IMG/VR virus record: IMGVR_UViG_3300044641_001113
Span: 1 to 31,743 of that record
DNA length: 31,743 nucleotides
Direction: 5' to 3' (one strand)
Source of the DNA: a virus
Shown here: positions 6,768 through 14,004 of the stretch, one piece after another
How positions within the stretch are numbered: position 1 is the first letter of the stretch
Layout: the number at the start of each line of letters is the position of its first letter
Notes under the pieces: model-generated
What the model was told of the DNA's origin: nothing
The model's input: only the letters and a program-made list of their open reading frames with translations
Databases searched by the model: none
Made by a program: the position numbers and the translations under genes

Positions 6768-7380
6768 TTAGATTGAAATGAATTGTTTCTCCGTTTGTGA
6801 AATTCTTGATTATTTCCGTCCAATGTTTGTCGGGGACAACTTGACAACCTGCGCTCCATCGGTCTATTAAAGAACCTGCACCACCTCGATGTAAGTTAAT
6901 ACCGAATAATCCGTTTTTTACAATTTGCTTATTAATGATGCCGTCCTTGTTTCCGTCCCTATAAATATCGATTGCTTTTACTTGTTGGAAGTATGGCATA
7001 CCTAACCAAAGAGATTTCCAATTAGAAGAGGTAACGAATTTATGCGTCCATAGATATTGACCGGGTACTGCAATAGCCGTTCCGGTAACTCCTCCGTGTG
7101 TGATGGGGTTAAGTACATAGAACCTACCAGCAGTAGTTGAACATGGCGCAATATATTCTACACGCTCATTCTTAATCAACATTACAAAGTCATCATAAGT
7201 ATTAGTCAAGTTCTCATCCATACGGACAAAAACCAAACTCTTAGGAGTCCATATCCATCGTTTATTTGAAAAATATAATTGAACCCACTCGTTGGCAGCG
7301 TCCAATGTTTTCTGCCCTATTATTCCGTCAACTACAAGCTTATAACCCCGTTGGTTTAGAAATTGCTGAACGCTTTTCAT
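6760..7380 (-). CDS. L,D-transpeptidase-fold lysin candidate with peptidoglycan-binding domain
   Basis: A 206-residue protein. Residues 3-33 look like a peptidoglycan-binding repeat (VQQFLNQRGYKLVVDGIIGQ). The rest resembles a YkuD-type catalytic domain with the motif INLHRGGAGSLIDRWSAGCQ: His164, Ser177 and Cys179 in the expected HX(n)SXGC arrangement. A DGNKDGIIN loop at 142-150 looks like a dockerin/EF-hand calcium site. In a phage, this fold is likely to cleave or remodel host peptidoglycan and is the best endolysin candidate here. No signal peptide is seen. It overlaps the DUF3310 gene by 41 bases. Confidence 0.75.
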   Translation of the reverse strand: MKSVQQFLNQRGYKLVVDGIIGQKTLDAANEWVQLYFSNKRWIWTPKSLVFVRMDENLTNTYDDFVMLIKNERVEYIAPCSTTAGRFYVLNPITHGGVTGTAIAVPGQYLWTHKFVTSSNWKSLWLGMPYFQQVKAIDIYRDGNKDGIINKQIVKNGLFGINLHRGGAGSLIDRWSAGCQVVPDKHWTEIIKNFTNGETIHFNLIG

Positions 7381-7585
7381 AAAGTTCCATTGTTTTATTT
7401 AAATAGTAAGATGCTTTAAGCAAATCAGTTTTACCACCTTTTAAATCGTATCTCCATACATACTTGATGACATTGCCGATTGTGTAGGCTTCATCTGGTG
7501 GTAATCCTTGTATTGCTGTAAAAATAGCATCCATTGCCTCGATACTGCCTTTGTTGTAGTGTTTTGGTCTGTTTACTTCGTCCAT
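7340..7585 (-). CDS. DUF3310 protein
   Basis: An 81-residue protein matching DUF3310, a small phage family once annotated as nucleotide kinase: RPKHYNKGSIEAMDAI at the start, then YTIGNVIKYVWRYDLKGGKTDLLKASYYL. The helical pattern resembles MazG-type all-alpha pyrophosphohydrolases, but a catalytic role is not proven. It overlaps its neighbours on both sides, in a block that mixes lysis and accessory genes. Confidence 0.8.
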   Translation of the reverse strand: MDEVNRPKHYNKGSIEAMDAIFTAIQGLPPDEAYTIGNVIKYVWRYDLKGGKTDLLKASYYLNKTMELYEKRSAISKPTGL

Positions 7586-7803
7586 AATGCAACAAAGTTA
7601 ATGTAATCCATCTCAATAGTGAACGCATGACCTCCATTAAGATATACAATTGTATGCTCATAGAATTGTGAACATCCAATCACTTGGTCTAAATCGATAT
7701 ATCCATCCTCCAAAACTTCTACGATATCCGCGCCTAATCCTACCTCTTTGTAGATGCTATCTTGTTTCTCAGCATAGACGAATTGAACCTTTTGAATTCT
7801 CAT
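7573..7803 (-). CDS. hypothetical protein
   Basis: A 76-residue acidic, beta-rich protein (VQFVYAEKQDSIYKEVGLGADIVEVLEDGYIDLD). The start is well supported: GGAGGT stands upstream and the ATG overlaps the stop of the phosphoesterase gene (7800-7803). I recognise no family. Confidence 0.65.
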   Translation of the reverse strand: MRIQKVQFVYAEKQDSIYKEVGLGADIVEVLEDGYIDLDQVIGCSQFYEHTIVYLNGGHAFTIEMDYINFVALWTK

Positions 7804-8786
7804 ATAATCTTACCTCCTATTATCTTCATGTTGTTTACATGGAATGTTAAATCTTCGTTGACATCGACACAAGCAAACCCATGACTCCACTTTGTGTATG
7901 CATAAGGTCTGTAATCAGGTGATAATGTACACAAGCAACCCATTGACCAAACTCCAGTACTTTCTCCGTTTATGTTGTTCTCGGAGTGGTGAGATACTTG
8001 GTGATTATGACCGAATAGAGTTGATGATTTAGCCTTTAAGAACATTCCACGTGCAGGGTTTACCGGGCTGAATACACTCTCTCCCATCTCATGACCGTGT
8101 AACACGTTTAATTTACCTAATTTGATAATTTCACGATTTACCAACTTAATCCCAAATGCATCCAATCTCAATAGATTCTCAAACTTTAAACTCTCCACAT
8201 CGCTAAACTCTTTAGCATTTCTTAGTAGGTAATTTCTAACCCTTTCCTCGTGATTGCCTAATTTGTAATATATCGGAATAATAGGGAATAGTTCACGTAG
8301 ATACGAAAAGAATGCCTGTGTCATTTCTATTTCCTCTCGTAATGACGGCATACCAACCTCCTTAATAAACGATGATACAGGATAGCAATCCATAATATCA
8401 CCGTTTAAGATAATGCAATCGATATCGTTATTTAATCCCCACTCTAACGCAGTAGTTAGAGAATCCATGTCATGATAAGGGATGTGGATGTCTGAAAGAA
8501 TTAAATATCTACCCTCTTTTAGGTGGATATTCTCCATCTCTTTGTTGTGAGAGAAGATTTTGAGCTTTTCTAAACCTTCTTGAATTGTTGATTTATTAGT
8601 CACAAATGATTTATTACTAAGATATTTAAAATCTTTATTCCCATGCGCTCCTTTATAAGAGCGAATCCTATCCCTTACTTTTTCAATTGTTCCAAATTGT
8701 GGATGTTCCTCTAAAATTAATTTGGCAAGAGTTCGATTGGGTGAATCTGGGTATTTCTCCAGATATTCAAAGATTATGTTTTTCAT
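7800..8786 (-). CDS. calcineurin-like metallophosphoesterase
   Basis: A 328-residue protein. All metal-binding motifs of the family are present: LSDIHIPYHD (Asp99, His101), LNGDIMD (Asp130), GNHEER (Asn178, His179), HGHE (His230, His232) and GHNH (His260, His262). The first 50 residues form a winged-helix-like domain that often precedes phage phosphoesterases. The enzyme hydrolyses phosphodiesters or phosphomonoesters; substrate unknown. I chose ATG 8786 because it overlaps the upstream stop as ATGA. An ATG at 8822 would add 12 residues and a longer overlap. Confidence 0.88.
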   Translation of the reverse strand: MKNIIFEYLEKYPDSPNRTLAKLILEEHPQFGTIEKVRDRIRSYKGAHGNKDFKYLSNKSFVTNKSTIQEGLEKLKIFSHNKEMENIHLKEGRYLILSDIHIPYHDMDSLTTALEWGLNNDIDCIILNGDIMDCYPVSSFIKEVGMPSLREEIEMTQAFFSYLRELFPIIPIYYKLGNHEERVRNYLLRNAKEFSDVESLKFENLLRLDAFGIKLVNREIIKLGKLNVLHGHEMGESVFSPVNPARGMFLKAKSSTLFGHNHQVSHHSENNINGESTGVWSMGCLCTLSPDYRPYAYTKWSHGFACVDVNEDLTFHVNNMKIIGGKII

Positions 8787-9118
8787 AAAAATATTGCCAT
8801 TAAGGTCATCAATATTGCCCAACCACCTATACCTTTAATGACACCTCTTTGTAATAAGATAGTATTTTTATGATTCTGTAAATCGTAACCTAATGAATCT
8901 ATGGTTTTTGTCTGCTTATCAATAACCGAATCTTGGTAGTTGATAACGACAGAATCAGCCTTAACTAATTTCTCTAATCTGTGTAACTTTACACGAGCAT
9001 TTGCACCCTTAACGAGGTAGTGATTCGCTTGTGATACTATCAACGTATCTATTAAGACGAATTGCCCCTTTAATGCCGTTGGAATCACGAGAAAAAGTAT
9101 CAATAAAAATCGTATCAT
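8783..9118 (-). CDS. spanin-like envelope protein (signal peptide, coil, C-terminal TM)
   Basis: A 111-residue protein with an N-terminal signal sequence (LLILFLVIPTALKGQ, 4-18). A polar middle of helical heptads follows (VKADSVVINYQDSVIDKQTK), then a C-terminal membrane segment at about 96-111 (GIGGWAILMTLMAIFL). This layout resembles unimolecular spanins, which fuse inner and outer membranes at the end of lysis, but there is no lipobox Cys at the signal end. It starts 110 bases inside the preceding gene in another frame, as two-component spanin genes often do. Function is inferred from topology. Confidence 0.6.
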   Translation of the reverse strand: MIRFLLILFLVIPTALKGQFVLIDTLIVSQANHYLVKGANARVKLHRLEKLVKADSVVINYQDSVIDKQTKTIDSLGYDLQNHKNTILLQRGVIKGIGGWAILMTLMAIFL

Positions 9119-9293
9119 GTTTTAAAAGGATTTGACGCACTTTCTTCCAACGAGTAATACTATCAGTCCACTTTATTATTTGAGTGTCTGTATCGTGCTT
9201 ATAATGCGTAATTTCACGCTTTAAAAAGCAATTATACAGGCACAACGCAAGAATCAGCCAAATAAGGTACTTGTATAGAGAAGTTGATTGCAT
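9009..9293 (-). CDS. membrane-anchored protein, possible spanin partner
   Basis: A 94-residue protein with an N-terminal membrane segment at about 8-24 (YLIWLILALCLYNCFL) followed by a basic, hydrophilic domain (KREITHYKHDTDTQIIKW). It predicts an inner-membrane anchor with a periplasmic domain, like an i-spanin. Its 3' third overlaps the next gene by 110 bases in a different frame, and its start lies inside the end of the preceding gene. The overlap supports a paired role; the assignment is inference. Confidence 0.55.
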   Translation of the reverse strand: MQSTSLYKYLIWLILALCLYNCFLKREITHYKHDTDTQIIKWTDSITRWKKVRQILLKHDTIFIDTFSRDSNGIKGAIRLNRYVDSITSESLPR

Positions 9294-9669
9294 ATCCTGC
9301 TAATATATCCGTCCGTGAATCGTAGAAAGGTGATGCTTGTTGATTAACGACCAATTGCCAAACTTCATCTTGATATTCAGAATCTAATAACGCAAAGATA
9401 TCACCGATAATCTGTGCAGTATCGGATAAAACCTCAATGACGTTTGATTCGCTTTCAAATACCCTATCCATACATAATAAAGCAAAGTTGTACGTTTGCA
9501 ACTTATTTGCTAAATCTAAATTAAACCCATCAGGGTACAACCACACGAGAGGATAGTATTCGATGTTTTCAACGGTTAGGTTTGATTGTTGACCCACACC
9601 GAATTTTCCGACCATCTTATGACTTTCGGCTTGTGCTTGTATTTTTGCGATTATCTGATTTAGGGTCAT
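9232..9669 (-). CDS. head-tail joining / tail terminator candidate
   Basis: A 145-residue protein with an N-terminal helix (LNQIIAKIQAQAESHK), then beta strands (YYPLVWLYPDG, YNFALLCMDRV) and a second helix (VIEVLSDTAQIIGDIFALL). It ends with a beta strand region (YAINFSIQVPYLADSCVVPV). The size and alpha/beta order suit the tail-terminator or head-closure family. It follows the portal and connector genes, which supports a neck role. I would not exclude another virion function. Confidence 0.55.
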   Translation of the reverse strand: MTLNQIIAKIQAQAESHKMVGKFGVGQQSNLTVENIEYYPLVWLYPDGFNLDLANKLQTYNFALLCMDRVFESESNVIEVLSDTAQIIGDIFALLDSEYQDEVWQLVVNQQASPFYDSRTDILAGYAINFSIQVPYLADSCVVPV

Positions 9670-9862
9670 TCTTTAGAAATTTGATTAGTTTGGCTTCGTT
9701 TTTCTTCTGCCATTTATTCGTCTTCAAAGTCATAGTTCCAATAGCAATCATCCATATCATTCCCAAGGTAAAACCCACCATAAAAAGCTGTGTTTTTAGG
9801 TCGAATCGTATCAAATCCGTTTCCGGGATTGAGGAATAAAGGATATGTGTTAGTGTTTTCAC
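9617..9862 (-). CDS. small overlapping membrane-protein frame (uncertain)
   Basis: An open frame of 81 codons overlapping the neighbours at both ends and filling the 44-base gap between them. It contains a hydrophobic segment (FMVGFTLGMIWMIAIGTM) followed by a basic tail (KTNKWQKKNEAKLIKFLK). A shorter version from the internal ATG at 9781 would reduce the overlap. The TM-plus-basic-tail pattern looks protein-like, but no family is recognised. Confidence 0.35.
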   Translation of the reverse strand: MKTLTHILYSSIPETDLIRFDLKTQLFMVGFTLGMIWMIAIGTMTLKTNKWQKKNEAKLIKFLKNDPKSDNRKNTSTSRKS

Positions 9863-10271
9863 GGAGGTAATCTCTTAAACGATTAGCGTAATATTCAGCC
9901 TTATCACGGAATCTCTGCTCAATTAATGTCAACTCATCGATGGTAATTGCTGTTGCGTTCTCCGCTTGTCTTGTTGCAACGCTCTTGTTCATCAATTTAA
10001 AGGTCATAGGGAGCATTGATTCTGTGATCGTGTAGTATTTCAAACACGGAGCAATATAACTATCTAATAACTTTGTATTATTAGCCGTCAATGTACCTGC
10101 AAATGCTTGTGTTTGTAACTCATCATACAACCCACTCCCAATAATGTCACGAATGTAAATCTCTTGTGCCTCTTTTATAGCAGATTTTAAAAGTTTATCA
10201 TCCACGTTTTCATTAATCGCGGAGTTATCTTTTAGATATGAGGTTGATATAAAATAAACGAAGTTTGTCAT
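9714..10271 (-). CDS. head-tail connector (adaptor) candidate
   Basis: A 185-residue protein directly after the portal, whose stop it overlaps (ATGA at 10268-10271). It begins with VYFISTSYLKDNSAI, continues with helices (KEAQEIYIRDIIGSGLYDEL) and a long C-terminal helix before a Tyr/Asp-rich tail. The mostly helical layout and position suit the adaptor that sits under the portal ring. I recognise it as a common partner of the portal gene in Bacteroidota phages. The exact ring position is inferred. Confidence 0.65.
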   Translation of the reverse strand: MTNFVYFISTSYLKDNSAINENVDDKLLKSAIKEAQEIYIRDIIGSGLYDELQTQAFAGTLTANNTKLLDSYIAPCLKYYTITESMLPMTFKLMNKSVATRQAENATAITIDELTLIEQRFRDKAEYYANRLRDYLRENTNTYPLFLNPGNGFDTIRPKNTAFYGGFYLGNDMDDCYWNYDFEDE

Positions 10272-11986
10272 TTTTTACGAGTCATTACTTTTTGCGACCA
10301 CAAATGTCTGCATTGGGGGGTGGTTGTGTCTGTGTTTGGGTTGTGATACCAACCGCCTCTGCGCTTCCATACATCATATCCCAACTCTGCGCTCATTTGG
10401 TTGATGTCTTCACGAGAGAATACTTTATTAGAGCGCACAACTTCACGGCAGAAATCACGAGAAGTAGGGATAATTAAATCTCCTTCGATTCCGGGGGCTA
10501 ATGCGTATTCGTATCTAACCACTAATTCCGTTTGCAAACCCTTAATCAAATCCTTTCCTTTAGCCGTGATTTTGTATCCGTTGGTTTCGGGTGCGATTCT
10601 GTCTGATTTAATCAACTGAGTTAAAGCATCCATTACATTCTGTGCAGGTTGCTTGGTCAAGTTCACCAAATCACCACTTTGCAAACCCGGATTCTCTGCA
10701 AGGATATTTAATATCGCTTTGTCCAATGCCTCGCCAAATTCAAACTTTACCTCTTCGTACAATGAAGCATCTTCTCCGTATTTTGCAAATACTTTTAAAT
10801 CTCTTTCATCATCCCAACCGAAAGGGTTTTGTGCTTGGAATTTCTGTTGTACTTCAAACCCTAACTCTTTTCTTGCTTCTTCTATAGTAATAATACCAGT
10901 AGTGAACAAAGAAACATAATCAATACCCAATGGAGGCTTATTTTCTGTTGTTAACTGAACTGGGGCAATGTATTCAAACAAATAAGTTAATGTATCGTCT
11001 AACTTTTTCTGTCTTGGTTCAACATAGGAAGATTGAAACATCTCATAGGCTTCGATTAATTCAGTTCTACCGCCTAATTGACCTTCTACACGAACTCCGA
11101 ACAACATAGGGGAGTTAACCTTATGCGAAACAAATATCTCTTGTTGTACGGTCTTATTTAAGATATCGAATTGCTTATCAAAATCAGAGGGTTGTAAGTT
11201 AGAGATGACAGATTCTTTTTCGTTAGGGTCGTTGTATTGGATAATCAACCCACCTGCGTTATCTGTACCAGTATAACTTTTCTTTAATCCTCGTTCAGTT
11301 TTACGTGCTTCCTCTGGAGTTGGTACGCCCTTGAATAACTGAATTAATGTCTGTGCAGAGAATCCGTTTTTAATTGAGTTTAAATGCCAATTAGAAATCT
11401 CTGTGTCTATCTCGATGTATTTTAATCCACCTACATAATCAGGCAAAGGATAAACCCCTTGACCTGCTCTGTATAGTTGGCAATAGTATAGTTGTTTTGA
11501 TTCTCTTGTAATAGGGTTAAATGCGTTGTATTGGATGTGTTCGGCTTTTCTGTCTGTCCAATCTTCGCAATACACGAAATTACCATCTAATGACTTTCTA
11601 ACTTTTTGAAAAGGTAGGTGGTAAATTTCGGATATCTTAGATTTATCACGACTCCAAATAATCTCTAAAGCAAAGCCATTGAACAACTCTAAATCGTCCG
11701 CAATTTTAACCTTTAGTTCGTCTAATGACTCGTAAGCGTTAATCGCATTCACTTTCTGTTGAGCCTTTGCAATTATTGCCGTATCGCTTCCTTTTATCGC
11801 AGTTCCTACACCTGCAACGTATGAAGCTTTAGCACTTACGATTGCGTTATGTTTGGGGGATTTGTTATAAAGTTCGATTAAAAAATCGGGGTATAAGTTA
11901 TCCTCTCCGTATGTAATAAACCCTTTAGCCTTGTTTTCTTTAAAGGCTGGTAGTTTATTATCGTGAAAGTTTATCCGTTGAAACAT
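10268..11986 (-). CDS. portal protein with C-terminal winged-helix and minor-head-like extension
   Basis: A 572-residue protein. Residues 1-400 follow the portal pattern: TYGEDNLYPDFLIELYNKSPKHNAIVSAK, a VAGVG segment, KNGFSAQTLIQLF and a MLFGVRVEGQLGGRTE motif near 300. After about residue 415 a small winged-helix-like domain follows (NILAENPGLQSGDLVNLTKQ). The last 80 residues carry SRDFCREVV, GYDVWKRRGGWYHNP and PQCRHLWSQ, as found at the C-terminus of Mu gpF-like minor head proteins. The portal forms the DNA entry ring; the extension may replace a separate minor head protein. It lies 13 kb downstream of the terminase. Confidence 0.85.
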   Translation of the reverse strand: MFQRINFHDNKLPAFKENKAKGFITYGEDNLYPDFLIELYNKSPKHNAIVSAKASYVAGVGTAIKGSDTAIIAKAQQKVNAINAYESLDELKVKIADDLELFNGFALEIIWSRDKSKISEIYHLPFQKVRKSLDGNFVYCEDWTDRKAEHIQYNAFNPITRESKQLYYCQLYRAGQGVYPLPDYVGGLKYIEIDTEISNWHLNSIKNGFSAQTLIQLFKGVPTPEEARKTERGLKKSYTGTDNAGGLIIQYNDPNEKESVISNLQPSDFDKQFDILNKTVQQEIFVSHKVNSPMLFGVRVEGQLGGRTELIEAYEMFQSSYVEPRQKKLDDTLTYLFEYIAPVQLTTENKPPLGIDYVSLFTTGIITIEEARKELGFEVQQKFQAQNPFGWDDERDLKVFAKYGEDASLYEEVKFEFGEALDKAILNILAENPGLQSGDLVNLTKQPAQNVMDALTQLIKSDRIAPETNGYKITAKGKDLIKGLQTELVVRYEYALAPGIEGDLIIPTSRDFCREVVRSNKVFSREDINQMSAELGYDVWKRRGGWYHNPNTDTTTPQCRHLWSQKVMTRKK

Positions 11987-12000
11987 CTAATCTTAAATAG

Positions 12001-12216
12001 TTATTCTTCTACATTGTCAATGGTGAAGAAGTTGGATAGGAATTTTCCAACGCCTCCAACAACGGCGCAACCTATCATTACTTCGGGGTGTGTCATGTTA
12101 AATCCTGCAACCATTATCGATGCTGCTGCTAATGAGTCGCCAAAAATGCGAATTCTCTTTGGTGTTGGCGAAAAATAACTCTTGAATTTCAACCTTGTCC
12201 GCGATTTGGTTTGCAT
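12001..12216 (-). CDS. small membrane protein, holin candidate
   Basis: A 71-residue protein with a basic N-terminus (TKSRTRLKFKSYFSPTPKRIR) and two weak hydrophobic segments (LAAASIMVAGF and VMIGCAVVGGVGKFL). The layout suits a small holin or related membrane protein. The frame is open upstream without an ATG back to the stop of the previous gene, adding a basic KAKTQIRQTYQTSKQT-like stretch, so translation could begin at a non-ATG codon. The 78-base stretch 12217-12294 is otherwise empty. Confidence 0.5.
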   Translation of the reverse strand: MQTKSRTRLKFKSYFSPTPKRIRIFGDSLAAASIMVAGFNMTHPEVMIGCAVVGGVGKFLSNFFTIDNVEE

Positions 12217-12294
12217 GATTTGTGTTTGTTTTGATGTTTGGTATGTCTGCCTAATTTGCGTTTTGGCTTTTTGCGAAATAATACGATTGATGCT

Positions 12295-12486
12295 TTAACC
12301 TTTGCCATCGATTTGACGAATTTTTCGTATGTAGTAAATTATCGCAAACATTCCCGATACTATGCCGACAATGGCAAGGACAAACGCTGCTACTGGCTGC
12401 CAAGTTTGGCTAAAATGTATTATCGTAGCACTTCCACTTATTCCGGTGGCAATTGCTGCGGTGGTGTCGTTATCTAAGTGTTTCAT
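12295..12486 (-). CDS. small membrane protein, holin candidate
   Basis: A 63-residue protein with two hydrophobic stretches (AAIATGISGSATII and VAAFVLAIVGIVSGMFAIIYY) followed by a short basic tail (IRKIRQIDGKG). This is a common holin layout. It lies just before another small membrane protein and far from the lysin-like gene, so the assignment rests on topology only. Confidence 0.5.
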   Translation of the reverse strand: MKHLDNDTTAAIATGISGSATIIHFSQTWQPVAAFVLAIVGIVSGMFAIIYYIRKIRQIDGKG

Positions 12487-12718
12487 TAATAGGTTGTATT
12501 ATTTCAAATTCTGTTGGTTGCCCTAATATTGGCGTTAGTGATTCGTCAAATATTATATACCAAAATGGCGGTGTATTCAATTCTGCATACTGATAATCTA
12601 CCCAATTTTGCGTTACGTCATTGGGTGTAACTGGAATACCATAATAAGCATCACACGCCTCACGTGCGTTTATTGCGTCTTGTTCGGTGGTATATTGGTA
12701 GCCGTTAATAAATGCCAT
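12470..12718 (-). CDS. small conserved phage protein after the receptor-binding candidate
   Basis: An 82-residue protein (FINGYQYTTEQDAINAREAC ... TQNWVDYQYAELNTPPFWYI ... PILGQPTEFEI). I know the pattern as a small protein encoded after fibre genes in Bacteroidota phages, with no assigned function. It overlaps the receptor-binding candidate by 14 bases and the next small membrane gene by 17 bases. A fibre-assembly role would fit the position. Confidence 0.6.
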   Translation of the reverse strand: MAFINGYQYTTEQDAINAREACDAYYGIPVTPNDVTQNWVDYQYAELNTPPFWYIIFDESLTPILGQPTEFEIIQPINETLR

Positions 12719-13598
12719 AGTAAGTGTTTATGTTATTTCTTATGCCAGAAGCATTTGAACTTTGTGTTGAATTATAACTTACAAATTCATGAATAAAACC
12801 ATTATAAAAAAAACCAGTAAATCCCGAACCAGTAGTTCCAAGTGTCAATCCTGTTGTTGTAGTAGAACCTAAACTAAATGTAATCGGGCTATTATTATTT
12901 AATTGCCAAGAACTTGAAGAATCATTTGCGAGTGAATCAGATAAATAATTTTTATTAGTAACTCCTGTTACGTCATTATATGCAGTTATAACACTTGGCA
13001 TATATAATGTTAATTTTGTAAATGTTTCAGCATATATACGATATTGGTTAACTGTTGCGCCATCGAAAACAAATCCATCGGCGCTATTATTAAAATTAAA
13101 ATACGCAAAATGTCTTATAGGATTTGTTAAAGTATATGAAGATGTTGTTAATTTCGTTTGGTTTGCAGCAATAAATCTGACTGCTGGTTTACTATTGTTT
13201 AAAATCACACTACCACTATTAACTATTTGTGGCTGATTTGCTGCAGTTGTTTGAGTTGCATTTCTTGCATTACCAGATTGGTCATACCAAGTTGTTACAA
13301 ATCCATTTCCACTACCACAGAATGAAGTCAATGAAGATGTATCTAATACATAATCCAAGCCAGACACAACAAATCCAATATCTTGTTCATCGTTATCGCT
13401 TGACCTACGAACACGAATTGCACTACCTATATATGCACTTTGTAATTTACGCAATGAATATGCAGCGGCTGCGTTGGGGTATAAATCCAATAAAAAATCA
13501 AACCCAAATGCCTCACTTCCAATTTTCCCCAAGTTAGTAGGCAATTGTCCCTGAAAAAGTTTATCGCCAAACCCGCGAAATTGTCCAAAATCTGCCAT
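12705..13598 (-). CDS. receptor-binding / tail fibre protein with arabinofuranosidase-B-like domain
   Basis: A 297-residue protein. Residues 40-150 match the start of the alpha-L-arabinofuranosidase B catalytic-like (concanavalin-fold) domain: AAAAYSLRKLQSAYIGSAIRVRR, then TWYDQSGNARNATQ and QPQIVNSGSV. The rest is Ser/Thr/Asn-rich beta structure like a LamG-type sugar-binding fold. A short N-terminal segment would anchor it to the virion. It probably binds, and may cleave, a host surface polysaccharide. Enzymatic residues cannot be judged here. It starts at the stop of the upstream structural gene (13598). Confidence 0.7.
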   Translation of the reverse strand: MADFGQFRGFGDKLFQGQLPTNLGKIGSEAFGFDFLLDLYPNAAAAYSLRKLQSAYIGSAIRVRRSSDNDEQDIGFVVSGLDYVLDTSSLTSFCGSGNGFVTTWYDQSGNARNATQTTAANQPQIVNSGSVILNNSKPAVRFIAANQTKLTTSSYTLTNPIRHFAYFNFNNSADGFVFDGATVNQYRIYAETFTKLTLYMPSVITAYNDVTGVTNKNYLSDSLANDSSSSWQLNNNSPITFSLGSTTTTGLTLGTTGSGFTGFFYNGFIHEFVSYNSTQSSNASGIRNNINTYYGIY

Positions 13599-14002
13599 TA
13601 ATAATCCCCCTTAATTGCGAAAATGTTTACTCCGTCTGTAACTGCAACTGTAATCCCTACCAATACTTTTTGACCGCTTTTCAATTGCAAGTCGCTATAT
13701 GCTGTTACCTGTCTTTGTGAAGTTGTTGTGGTACTTGCAGTAATTGCAGGTAATGCAATTTCATCGTACAACTTCGGGCTTGTTCCGCTTGTGTTGGTAA
13801 TGAAAATAAGCACCGAAGTAGCACCGTTACTCCCTGCAACCTTAGCACCTATCTGTGTTATTTTAGTTCCGTCAGTTGCAGCGGTTAGCAACTCCACTAA
13901 GTTAGTAGTTGTTGCCCCTGTTCTATCTGTTGTTGCAGCCGTAACCGTAACGATTTTGGTTTCGGGTACAAGTGCGAAAATTGGTGATGTATTTGCAGCC
14001 AT
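13598..14002 (-). CDS. small beta-rich structural protein
   Basis: A 134-residue Thr/Ala-rich protein (NTSPIFALVPETKIVTV ... GTKITQIGAKV ... VLIFITNTSG ... KSGQKVLVGITVAV). The alternating beta pattern resembles small head-decoration or fibre-associated proteins common among Bacteroidota phages. It lies between the fibre and the receptor-binding candidate. Virion location is likely, exact role unknown. Confidence 0.6.
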   Translation of the reverse strand: MAANTSPIFALVPETKIVTVTAATTDRTGATTTNLVELLTAATDGTKITQIGAKVAGSNGATSVLIFITNTSGTSPKLYDEIALPAITASTTTTSQRQVTAYSDLQLKSGQKVLVGITVAVTDGVNIFAIKGDY

Positions 14003-14004
14003 TA

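Noticed and set aside
7491-7679. Minus-strand frame of 62 codons
   Set aside because: Overlaps the DUF3310 gene and its upstream neighbour in another frame and shows no protein-like pattern.
12238-12477. Plus-strand frame of 79 codons
   Set aside because: Antisense to the small membrane-protein genes; no ribosome site or family match.
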